This document shows, one piece after another, positions 1 through 6,250 of a stretch of 6,254 bases of DNA. Below the pieces are notes generated by a model. It had not been told where the DNA came from and searched no databases. It was given only the letters and a program-made list of their open reading frames with translations. This stretch comes from Candidatus Parabacteroides intestinavium (GTDB lineage Bacteria; Bacteroidota; Bacteroidia; Bacteroidales; Tannerellaceae). A program made the translations under genes and the position numbers. The first letter of the stretch is position 1, and each line of letters begins with the position of its first letter. The stretch spans positions 1 to 6,254 of the forward strand of contig DWYO01000043.1 in assembly GCA_019118725.1 (NCBI GenBank). Reading direction: 5' to 3'.

Positions 1-408
1 GAATCATAAGCATTGGAGTAAGCCCAACCGGATGGGCGATGTGGAAATCATGGTCATTCTGATCCTGTTCCACTCGGGTGGTTTCAGATGTTTCAAGTAT
101 TATTACAAGGAATATGTCTGCAAGCATCTGATCCACCTCTTTCCCAGACGTGTGTCCTACCACTGTTTTGTGGAACTGGAGAAGGAAGCCCTGTTACAAC
201 TGACCGTCATCGTCAAGGAGGTTTTGCTGGGTACTCCTCAACTTTATGTTCACACCGGGAAATGTGAATGACCGTGAACCGTTGAAACAAATCAAATTCC
301 TGAAAAATATAAAGGAAAAGCTCTGTGCGGACAAAGGGCATATTGGTCAGGCACTATTTTGAGAATCTTTTTATGGGCGGCATACATATCGAACTCACGT
401 TAATTTAG
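1..408 (+). mobile_element. Decayed IS982-family transposase remnant, cut by the left edge
   Basis: This is the broken remains of an IS982-like (DDE_Tnp_1) transposase. One frame is open from base 2 to about 234 and reads family sequence such as ILFHSGGFRCFKYYYKEYVC, FPRRVSY and FVELEKE, ending at VLLGT. Around 234-237 the text jumps frame and resumes with LNFMFTPGNVNDREPLK and LCADKGHIGQALF. From memory of the family, about 55 residues between these blocks are missing, including the VDSTPL segment with the first catalytic aspartate. A second frameshift sits in the TTTT run at 357-360; beyond it ENLFMGGIH is legible in the third frame, and a stop follows at 406-408. The C-terminal part with the catalytic glutamate is absent. 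Only the second aspartate (ADKG) survives, so the protein cannot be active. The start lies left of the window. Family assignment is from recognition, without a database search. Confidence 0.85.
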
Positions 409-459
409 TATTATAATAGAGTTGTGATTTTCTGTGAAAATAAAAACTCGTTAAGTATC

Positions 460-474
460 AATATGTTACATATT
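460..474. repeat. 15-bp AT-rich palindrome
   Basis: AATATGT and ACATATT form 7-bp arms around one central base. It lies in the short gene-free stretch 409-499 between two gene remnants. Nothing next to it looks like a live promoter, so it may be a relic operator or a chance product of AT-rich DNA. Confidence 0.3.
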
Positions 475-499
475 AAGTGGATTCCCATTGAAAATAAGA

Positions 500-895
500 T
501 TACGCATAAAAAGGCACATAGGTTGAGAATTTCTTTGAGATGCTGTCCTCATTTGCTGGTTTTATCAGTTTTTCTGCCATCGTATCTGCAATGATGCGCG
601 AAGCAGCGGCAGATTGATTCTTATTTAGGCCGGAACGTTCTCGGATTGATTGGTTGTTGATTGCGATATTGTCCTCGAACATCAGGCAGGTATGTTGGTA
701 ACAAGCCATGATTTTCTCTCGTCTTGTCATTTCCACAAGGGTTTTTTGAGGAAACAAAGATACACGGGTGTAATCTTCGAGAGACTGGAATTTCGCTGGT
801 GGAAGGAGCACCTTTTCTATGGCTTCAATTGCTCTGTCCATTCCACTTCCTTGTCGTTCATACAATCCAAGCAGAAGTATTGATTGTGTTACTAT
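500..895 (-). pseudogene. C-terminal remnant of an AlbA_2-type (COG2865) ATP-binding transcriptional regulator
   Basis: The frame is open from just after an in-frame TGA (898-896) to a TAA stop at 502-500, about 131 codons. It carries the hallmarks of the C-terminal third of AlbA_2/COG2865 regulators: LGLYERQGSGMDRA (the conserved ERGSG-type turn of the GHKL-like ATPase part), then TRVSLF, a winged-helix-like segment with ACYQHTC and IRERSGLNKNQSAA, and the typical family ending YVPFYA. Full proteins are about 450-600 residues, so the AlbA_2 DNA-binding domain and most of the ATPase part are gone; I see no trace of them in 896-1141. The only starts available are a TTG (865-863) or an internal ATG, with no ribosome site, so expression is unlikely. 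It faces away from the transposase remnant, and both lie in the same decayed patch. A short live protein cannot be excluded, but a fragment is far more likely. Confidence 0.7.
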
Positions 896-1141
896 TCATT
901 TCCAAGGCTTTCATGCTGTTCAATTTTTGAGATTCCATACGCCTTGAATTATCCATTAATCACAACACTTTGATTTGTAGTGCGAATTTAGCGATAATAT
1001 TTGTAAATACCACTTTGAGTCTCAGAAAAGTGAGCAAAGCCTCAATAACGCTTATTTTGCATGGATATATGTATATAGTAAAGCTATGTTGTCGTTTTTT
1101 TGTTGATAATCAACGATAAAACCTCTCTTTGGTATGTCTTT
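896..1141. other. Gene-free AT-rich spacer
   Basis: No open frame in either direction resembles a protein. It contains a 13-bp palindrome, GTTGATAATCAAC at 1102-1114, and an imperfect hairpin at 1011-1032 (CACTTT pairing with AAAGTG). The T7 run at 1095-1101 precedes the palindrome on the plus strand, so it gives no terminator for ybaK. A short stem, TGTCT-GAAA-AGACA on the minus strand (1148-1135), overlaps the ybaK stop codon but has no T-tract after it. This stretch probably once held the missing front of the regulator remnant or its replacement. Confidence 0.5.
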
Positions 1142-1621
1142 TCAGACAAGATCCGCCCATGTGGCTTTGGCTTCACGTAACAAGTCGGCTGGGGCAAGAC
1201 GGACTTGCAATCCGCGTTGCCCGGCACTGACGTATATCTGTTCGAGGCTTTCGGCCGTCTGGTGGATATAGGTCGGAAAATGTTTCTTCATGCCGATGGG
1301 GGAGCAGCCTCCCCGGATATAGCCGGTCAGCGGGAGCAGCTCTTTTACGTGAATCATTTCGCAATTCTTATTGCCAGATACTTTGGCGGCTTTCTTCAGG
1401 TTTACCTCTTTATCTCCGGGAATGACACATACGAAATAACCGCTCTTGTCCCCGCGGAGCACCAGCGTTTTGAATACCTGTTCGATGTTTTCCCCCAATT
1501 GCTCGGCTACGTGTGTCGCGCTCAAGTCTGACTCGTCTACCTCATAGGGGACTAATGTATAGTTTACTTTAGCCTTGTCCAAGAGACGGGCTACGTTTGT
1601 TTTGTTTATCTTTTCTTTCAT
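1142..1621 (-). CDS. ybaK: YbaK-type Cys-tRNA(Pro)/Cys-tRNA(Cys) deacylase
   Basis: This is a YbaK/EbsC-family trans-editing enzyme. Family members hydrolyse cysteine wrongly attached to tRNA(Pro) by prolyl-tRNA synthetase, in the cytoplasm, by a mechanism assisted by the substrate thiol. The product is 159 residues, the same length as E. coli YbaK, and covers the whole fold. Visible family features are the VFKTLVL block with the invariant lysine at residue 51 (K46 in the E. coli protein), the pocket loop GYIRGGCSPIGMKK at 100-113, and the closing block VSAGQRGLQVRLAPADL at 131-147. The ATG overlaps the TGA of tex (ATGA, 4 nt), which fixes the start and suggests coupled translation; AAAGGGA about 13 nt upstream, inside the end of tex, may help. 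No independent promoter is evident. Other family branches (ProX, ProRS INS domain) act on Ala-tRNA(Pro); the GYxxGG-SP loop fits YbaK best. Confidence 0.93.
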   Translation of the reverse strand: MKEKINKTNVARLLDKAKVNYTLVPYEVDESDLSATHVAEQLGENIEQVFKTLVLRGDKSGYFVCVIPGDKEVNLKKAAKVSGNKNCEMIHVKELLPLTGYIRGGCSPIGMKKHFPTYIHQTAESLEQIYVSAGQRGLQVRLAPADLLREAKATWADLV

Positions 1622-3753
1622 TGTATCTTATTCCCTTTCATTGATAATTGAATACGTTTACGACCGAGGTCAACGCTCAAGACCCGTACTTGGATATGTT
1701 GGTGGAGCGAAACGATGGCATTGGGATCGCTCACAAACGAATCAGATAATTCGGATATATGCACCAACCCATTTTCTTTGAGACCAATATCCACAAAACA
1801 ACCGAAGTTGGTGATGTTGGTTACGATTCCCGGTAAAATCATCCCTTCAGTCAGGTCTTCTATAGAATGAATGTTCGGATTGAAGCTGAACTCTTTGATT
1901 TCATTCCGCGGGTCGCGCCCGGGCTTGTCTAATTCTTTCAGGATATCCTGAAGGGTCGGTAAGCCTACCCGGTCATTGATGTATTTTTCCGGGACGATTT
2001 GCGCCCGCAGGGATTTCTTATGAATCAAATCGTCTATCGTACAATGCAAGTCGTTTGACATGTGCTGCACAATGGAATAGCTCTCCGGATGAACGGCTGA
2101 ATTGTCCAACGGATTGCTCCCGTTGGGAATGCGCAGGAATCCGGCGCATTGCTCAAAAGCCTTGTTTCCTAACCGGGGTACCTTCTTCAGTTCTTCCCTA
2201 CAGGAGAATGCTCCGTTTTGGGTACGATAGTCTATGATGTTTTGTGCCAATGCCGGACCCAATCCGGAGATGTAGGTAAGCAATTCCTTGCTGGCCGTAT
2301 TGACATTGACACCCACCAGGTTGACGCAACTTTCGACCGTCTGGTCTAAACTCTTTTTCAGGAGGGTTTGATCGACCGTGTGCTGGTATTGCCCGACCCC
2401 GATGCTTTTCGGATCGATTTTCACCAATTCCGCCAACGGATCCATCAATCGGCGACCAATACTTACGGCTCCGCGTACCGTAATGTCATAATCCGGAAAT
2501 TCAGCGCGTGCAATAGGCGATGCCGAATAGATGGAAGCCCCGTCCTCGCTTACCACGAAGACTTGGAGTGGCCGGGTATAGCGGATGTTGGTGACCAGTT
2601 GCTCCGTTTCCCGGCTTGCGGTTCCGTTGCCTATGGAAATCGCCTCAATACGGTAAGTCTCTACCAATTGCTGGAGCTTTCGTTCTGCAATCTTCCGTTC
2701 ATTCCGTGGAGGATGCGGATAGATGGTCTCGTTATGAAGCAGATTACCCTGCGCATCCAAGCAGACCAGCTTGCACCCGGTCCGGAATCCGGGGTCGATG
2801 CCCAATACCCGCTTTTGTCCTAAAGGAGGTGCCAGGAGCAATTGGCGAAGATTCTCGGAAAACACGCGGATGGCCTCTTCATCCGCCTTGAGCTTGCTAC
2901 TATGCGCATATTCCGATTCGATGGCCGGTTTGAGCAAGCGTTTGTAAGCATCCTGAATGGCCAGTTTGACCTGTTCCCAACATTCGCCTTCCTTTTTCCG
3001 GAAGATCCGGTAAAGTGATTCCAGGCATGCGGTTTCGTCATTCGGGATGATGCTTACTTGCAAATAGCCTTCGGTTTCCCCTCGGCGGATAGCCAGGAGC
3101 CGGTGCGACTGGCAATGGCTGAGTTTTTCTTCGAACTGGAAATAGTTTTTATATTTGGCTCCCTCTTCCTCTTTGCCTTTGATGACTTTCGAGCGGATAA
3201 TCGCTTTGCGGAAAGCAAAACGTACAGCATTACGGGCACGGTTGTTTTCGTTTATCCATTCGGCTATGATATCCCGTGCTCCTTTTAAGGCATCCTCTTT
3301 ATTTTTCACATCACCTTTTACAAATGAAGAGAGCGAACCGGGTAGGGAAGGAGCATTTTGGGCCGCCAGCATTTTGGCCAAAGGCTCCAGTCCGCGTTGG
3401 CGGGCCGTTTCGGAGCGTTTGGTCTGTTTGTTTTTGAATGGCAGGTAGAGGTCTTCTATCTCATTCACATCCCATGACGCATCGATGCGCTCTTTCAATT
3501 CCGGAGTCAGCTTCTGTTTCTTTTCGATAGCCTTTAGAATCGATTCTTTCCGGGCTTTCAGTTCGGTGAATTTTTCCAGTTTATCTTGGATAGACGCGAC
3601 CTGAACCTCGTTCAGTCCGCCGGTACGTTCTTTCCGATACCGGCTGATGAAAGGAATGGTCGCTCCCGATTCCAATAGTTCTATGGTGGGAAGCACTTGC
3701 TTTTCCGGAAGTTGCAAGGCTTCTGAGATTAATGTCGCAAAAGAAGTCATCAT
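1618..3753 (-). CDS. tex: Tex family RNA-binding transcription accessory protein
   Basis: This is a full-length Tex (YhgF) protein of 711 residues; the E. coli homologue is about 770. Tex is a cytoplasmic nucleic-acid-binding protein linked to transcription and RNA metabolism. Domains in order: an N-terminal helical region with the signature IPFISRYRKERTGGLNE (33-49) and coiled-coil-like helices to about 300; a YqgF/RNase H-like domain from about 315 with GIDPGFRTGCK (318-328), IGNGTASRETE (374-384) and the EDGASIYSAS block (403-412); the GRRLMDPLAELVKIDPKSIGVGQYQH block (433-458), with the typical DV after QYQH read here as TV; paired helix-hairpin-helix motifs (about 481-542, TASKELLTYISGLGP and LKKVPRLGNKAFEQCAGFLRI); and a C-terminal S1 RNA-binding domain (about 637-706, GIVTNITNFGCFVDIGL). 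Two adjacent ATGs (3753-3751 and 3750-3748) could serve as start. No clear Shine-Dalgarno is present, as is usual in this phylum. It is coupled to ybaK by an ATGA overlap and lies 43 nt after the ABC fusion gene. Confidence 0.96.
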   Translation of the reverse strand: MMTSFATLISEALQLPEKQVLPTIELLESGATIPFISRYRKERTGGLNEVQVASIQDKLEKFTELKARKESILKAIEKKQKLTPELKERIDASWDVNEIEDLYLPFKNKQTKRSETARQRGLEPLAKMLAAQNAPSLPGSLSSFVKGDVKNKEDALKGARDIIAEWINENNRARNAVRFAFRKAIIRSKVIKGKEEEGAKYKNYFQFEEKLSHCQSHRLLAIRRGETEGYLQVSIIPNDETACLESLYRIFRKKEGECWEQVKLAIQDAYKRLLKPAIESEYAHSSKLKADEEAIRVFSENLRQLLLAPPLGQKRVLGIDPGFRTGCKLVCLDAQGNLLHNETIYPHPPRNERKIAERKLQQLVETYRIEAISIGNGTASRETEQLVTNIRYTRPLQVFVVSEDGASIYSASPIARAEFPDYDITVRGAVSIGRRLMDPLAELVKIDPKSIGVGQYQHTVDQTLLKKSLDQTVESCVNLVGVNVNTASKELLTYISGLGPALAQNIIDYRTQNGAFSCREELKKVPRLGNKAFEQCAGFLRIPNGSNPLDNSAVHPESYSIVQHMSNDLHCTIDDLIHKKSLRAQIVPEKYINDRVGLPTLQDILKELDKPGRDPRNEIKEFSFNPNIHSIEDLTEGMILPGIVTNITNFGCFVDIGLKENGLVHISELSDSFVSDPNAIVSLHQHIQVRVLSVDLGRKRIQLSMKGNKIQ

Positions 3754-3775
3754 TATGTATATTCAATTAGAGTTG

Positions 3776-3807
3776 CAAAAGAAAAGAAAAAAGTTCTTAT
3801 TTGCAAA
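3776..3807 (-). promoter_or_regulatory. Candidate Bacteroidetes promoter for tex-ybaK
   Basis: On the minus strand a TTTG (3807-3804) is followed after 20 nt by TTCTTTTG (3783-3776). The second box differs from the Bacteroidetes -7 consensus TAnnTTTG at one fixed position, and the spacing falls within the usual 19-21 nt. The predicted start site would be near 3770, leaving a leader of about 17 nt. The -33 box lies inside the last codons of the upstream fusion gene. T-rich spacers give such matches by chance, so confidence is moderate. Confidence 0.4.
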
Positions 3808-5182
3808 TCAAGGTTCCGACATTCCTTTCCTGTAAGGCTATCGTTTGGGCACTCATCTCGTCTATTTCTTCCCGGCTATGTGTAGTAAACAGGAGGGTAA
3901 CCCCTTGATTTTTTTGCCAATGGAGCAGATAACGGATGACACGCCGGCGCAAATCGGCATCCAACCCTTTGAAAGGCTCGTCCATGAGCAGGAGTTGCGG
4001 GTCGGGAAAGGCAAGTGCCCGTGCCAAAGCCACACGTTGTTGCTGGCCATAACTCAGTTCAGAGGGCTTGGACCGGGTATGTTCTTCCAGTTCCAAAGCG
4101 GATAGGAGAGAGGTCGCCCGGCGTTTGGATTCCTCTTGGGTGAAGGCAGAGGCTTGCACCAGCAATATATTCTCCAGGGCGGATAGGTGCGAAAGAAGCT
4201 CCGGTTCCTGGAATACATTGGCGATGCGTCCGGGCCGGTTGACGATGGTCCCGCTCAGCGGTTGCAATGTCCCGTTCAAAAGGCGTAACAGGGTAGTCTT
4301 TCCGAATCCGGAAGGAGCCGATAACGCATAGGTTTTTCCGGCTTTGAAAAGATAATCGAAATGCCGGATTCCATACGTATAAGAAAGATGGTTCACGCCG
4401 ATATCCATCGGACTTTCCTCTTTATGGAGAATCCTTTTCCGGACATAGATAATAGGGGGTTGCCAAGCGGATAATCGGCTTAAGCCCTTATCACTGAGCC
4501 AACCGAGAAGGATAGCCATCAGAGTCCATGCCATAAGTTCCGGCACGGCAATGAATAGCTGGGCGCGTTTCATCTCGCTTCCTATGCCTTCGGCGCATTG
4601 AGCCAAGACTTCTCCCATGATAATGGCTCTCCATCCGAATCCAAGGGCAGATGCTAATCCACTGAACAGGAAGGGTTTCAGTTGCGGATAATCTATTTGG
4701 AAAAGCCGGTTCCAGAAGCCAAGCTGGAATTGCCGGGCCATGACACGATATTCCGGCCGGAATTGTCCTAATCCTTTCAATAGATTTTCCGTCAGGAGCG
4801 GATACATCGTGAGAAAGGCGATGAGCAGAGGGATGGAATCCGGGTGAAGGAATATCAGAGCCAAAAGTATGAACGAGATGATCGGGACCGAACGCATCAG
4901 GGCCAGCCAAGGCGCGAACAGATGTCGCATTGTTTCCGAACGGTTTAATAAGAGGGCTGTGCATCCCGCACCTACCAAGGCAATGACCAGTCCGATACAT
5001 CCGCGAAGGAGGGTTGTCCCGATAGCCTGGTAGAAATGGGGTTCGATGACCAGCCTGCCCAATGTGCGTATCAATACAGGCAGGGCCGGAAAGAGATTCT
5101 CGTTATCGATTTCCCAGGCGATGATTTGCCAAATCAGGAATAGTAATCCCAAGGAAAGTGTAGTGAGCAGGCCTTTTCTCAT
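3797..5182 (-). CDS. ABC importer permease-ATPase fusion (NitT/TauT type)
   Basis: One 461-residue chain joins two proteins that are normally separate. Residues 1-255 are an inner-membrane permease of the SsuC/TauC (BPD_transp_1) type: roughly six hydrophobic segments (about 5-22, 57-79, 89-112, 116-131, 171-195, 212-231) and a degenerate EAA coupling loop near 145-170 (VMARQFQLGFWNRLFQIDYP). Residues 259-461 are an ATPase domain: Walker A APSGFGKTT (289-297), Q-loop VFQEP (Q325), signature LSYGQQQR (376-383), Walker B LLLMDEP (397-403), D-loop GLD (406-408) and switch histidine H435. Two deviations stand out: alanine for the first Walker A glycine, and tyrosine for a glycine in LSGGQ. At about 203 residues the ATPase is short, with no C-terminal regulatory extension. 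The start ATG overlaps the lipoprotein stop (ATGA), and an in-frame TGA two codons earlier excludes a longer start. By ABC logic it should homodimerise. Substrate unknown. Confidence 0.9.
   Translation of the reverse strand: MRKGLLTTLSLGLLFLIWQIIAWEIDNENLFPALPVLIRTLGRLVIEPHFYQAIGTTLLRGCIGLVIALVGAGCTALLLNRSETMRHLFAPWLALMRSVPIISFILLALIFLHPDSIPLLIAFLTMYPLLTENLLKGLGQFRPEYRVMARQFQLGFWNRLFQIDYPQLKPFLFSGLASALGFGWRAIIMGEVLAQCAEGIGSEMKRAQLFIAVPELMAWTLMAILLGWLSDKGLSRLSAWQPPIIYVRKRILHKEESPMDIGVNHLSYTYGIRHFDYLFKAGKTYALSAPSGFGKTTLLRLLNGTLQPLSGTIVNRPGRIANVFQEPELLSHLSALENILLVQASAFTQEESKRRATSLLSALELEEHTRSKPSELSYGQQQRVALARALAFPDPQLLLMDEPFKGLDADLRRRVIRYLLHWQKNQGVTLLFTTHSREEIDEMSAQTIALQERNVGTLICK
4406..4422 (-). 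promoter_or_regulatory. Internal ribosome site and ATG at the permease/ATPase junction
   Basis: On the minus strand AAGAGGAAA (4422-4414) precedes an in-frame ATG (4408-4406, Met259), with 8 nt between GAGG and the ATG. Met259 opens the sequence MDIGVNHLSYTYG, which reads like a natural ATPase N-terminus. It is the best Shine-Dalgarno match I saw near any start in this window. It could be a relic of a formerly separate ATPase gene, or could still yield a free ATPase subunit. Confidence 0.45.
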
Positions 5183-6081
5183 AATTCATCGGGGATAAAA
5201 TGGGAGTCAGGGAGCTTCCCGCCAAGGGCACGAGGCTCATATTCTTGGATGACCTGCAAATACTGCTCAATTTCTTTTCGTATCTGGGAGGCAGGAACAA
5301 ATGCGATACGGCACCGGCGTATCGCATCTTGGGTCAGCATGTTCGGGGCGAATAGCTGATTCTCTTCCAGAATCTGGATGGCTTCATCAGCTTGGGTGTT
5401 GGCATATAAGCAACTCTTTTCCAATAAAGAATCCAATTGGTTTTGTAAAGGCATCAACTCTTCCCGGCACACAATGGCGGTTTGGGCAAACGAAGTACTT
5501 TGCCCGTCCGTCCGGTTCAGGTCGGCTAAAATACACAAAGTACTGTCTTTCCGTAAGGCCATGGAAAGGAAAGGCTCACTCAATACGGCTGTTTTTACTT
5601 TCCCGGCCTGTAATGCCAGAAGAATCTCGCGCGGAGTCGAAAAAGTGTAGTTAAATTCAAACGCTCCTTTATCTTTCAGATAGCGCCGTGTCAGGATATC
5701 AGGCGTGGTTCCTGCCCCGAAAAGATACACGGGCGAATTTACCTTCTCATGTCCTACCAGATACAGAGTTCCCCAAATCGGGCATCCCAGGAGCTTATAG
5801 GACATACCTTTGTTATAGAGATTAGCCGCCATAGTCATAGGCAGGACGGCAAGGTCGGGAGTATTCTTTACCAAAAGTGCCTGCATCTGCTCGGGCGAGT
5901 CAACCACCTTGACCCGAAGTTCTTTCCCTTCTAACCGAGGCTTCTCTTTGATCCATTGGGCAAAGGCAATAGCCGATGGCCCTCTGAGTACGGCTACTTC
6001 ATACGCCTCGTCATTCTGAACAGCATGCTGTCCGGAGCATCCGATGAGTAAAAGTAAAAGAAAAAACAGGTATTTGTACAT
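5179..6081 (-). CDS. NitT/TauT-type ABC substrate-binding lipoprotein
   Basis: This 300-residue secreted lipoprotein is the likely binding component of the importer encoded just downstream. It has a short signal peptide (MYKYLFFLLLLL) and a lipobox LIGC with the acylated cysteine at residue 15. The residues right after it (SGQHA) lack the acidic surface-export signal of many Bacteroidetes lipoproteins, so a periplasm-facing anchor is more likely. The body resembles NMT1/SsuA-like binding proteins: VAVLRGPSAIAFAQWI near 28-43, PDLAVLPMTMAANLYNKG near 75-92, GAGTTPDILTRRYL near 122-135, and LLALQAGKVKTAVLSEPFL near 154-172. Relatives bind nitrate, sulfonates, pyrimidine precursors or other small molecules; nothing here identifies the ligand. 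The ATG has no Shine-Dalgarno, common in this phylum. The stop overlaps the start of the fusion gene by 4 nt, indicating a shared operon. Confidence 0.85.
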   Translation of the reverse strand: MYKYLFFLLLLLIGCSGQHAVQNDEAYEVAVLRGPSAIAFAQWIKEKPRLEGKELRVKVVDSPEQMQALLVKNTPDLAVLPMTMAANLYNKGMSYKLLGCPIWGTLYLVGHEKVNSPVYLFGAGTTPDILTRRYLKDKGAFEFNYTFSTPREILLALQAGKVKTAVLSEPFLSMALRKDSTLCILADLNRTDGQSTSFAQTAIVCREELMPLQNQLDSLLEKSCLYANTQADEAIQILEENQLFAPNMLTQDAIRRCRIAFVPASQIRKEIEQYLQVIQEYEPRALGGKLPDSHFIPDEL

Positions 6082-6085
6082 GCTT

Positions 6086-6116
6086 TATACGTTTTTTAGT
6101 TTATATGTTTTTAGTT
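6086..6116. repeat. Tandem direct repeat in the lipoprotein leader
   Basis: Two adjoining copies on the plus strand: TATACGTTTTTTAGTT (6086-6101) and TATATGTTTTTAGTT (6102-6116), 16 and 15 nt, differing by one substitution and one T. They lie 5-35 nt upstream of the lipoprotein ATG. They could be a binding-site pair or a recent slippage product. No clear TAnnTTTG promoter is present; the nearest approach is TAGTTTTTG on the minus strand (6136-6128). Confidence 0.5.
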
Positions 6117-6135
6117 CTCAGAAGTATCAAAAACT

Positions 6136-6181
6136 AAGAAGCTGTTTTGAATTTCTTCGGAAAATAATTATGCAGCTTTTT
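6136..6181. repeat. Stem-loop with outer arms and an inner TTCG hairpin
   Basis: AAGAAGCTG (6136-6144) can pair with CAGCTTTTT (6173-6181): nine positions, one of them a G-T wobble. Inside, TTTC-TTCG-GAAA (6152-6163) is a 4-bp hairpin with a cTTCGg loop. No T-tract follows the outer stem in the minus-strand direction, so it does not read as a terminator of an upstream gene. The role is unknown: possibly a structured leader or the end of a small mobile repeat. Confidence 0.4.
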
Positions 6182-6208
6182 CTAAATTTGTTTCCGGTCT
6201 TTTTCCCC

Positions 6209-6250
6209 GTTCTTATTCGTCACATAGCCCGCTATGCTCCTCATAAGAAC
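6209..6250. repeat. Nested imperfect palindrome at the right edge
   Basis: GTTCTTAT (6209-6216) pairs with ATAAGAAC (6243-6250), and inside it CATAGC (6223-6228) pairs with GCTATG (6231-6236). A symmetric 6-by-6 internal loop lies between them. A third pair, ATTTGTT (6186-6192) and AACAAAT (6248-6254), reaches the window edge, so the element may continue beyond it. No T-tract flanks the stem on either strand. It resembles a REP- or MITE-like repeat more than a terminator; the identity is a guess. Confidence 0.5.

Noticed and set aside
974..1003. Plus-strand promoter-like pair TTTG and AATATTTG
   Set aside because: The match is imperfect, spacing is 18 nt, and no plus-strand gene lies downstream; common in AT-rich spacer.
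1095..1114. T7 run next to the palindrome GTTGATAATCAAC as a ybaK terminator
   Set aside because: In the minus-strand direction the stem is followed by A, not T; on the plus strand the T run comes before the stem. Neither gives an intrinsic terminator.
1135..1148. GAAA-loop hairpin over the ybaK stop codon as a terminator
   Set aside because: The stem is only 5 bp, with no T-tract close behind it.
1205..1531. 108-codon plus-strand open frame opposite ybaK
   Set aside because: It is a shadow of the conserved deacylase gene.
2368..2823. 151-codon plus-strand open frame opposite tex
   Set aside because: It is antisense to conserved Tex domains and shows no protein-family features.
4491..5000. 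169-codon minus-strand open frame inside the permease region
   Set aside because: It overlaps the real permease in another frame, is rich in Pro, His and Arg, and lacks recognisable motifs.
6116..6121. CTGAGA on the minus strand upstream of a transporter, recalling the TPP riboswitch core
   Set aside because: The other conserved TPP blocks are absent in the expected order and spacing, and a 6-mer match in an AT-rich leader is weak on its own.
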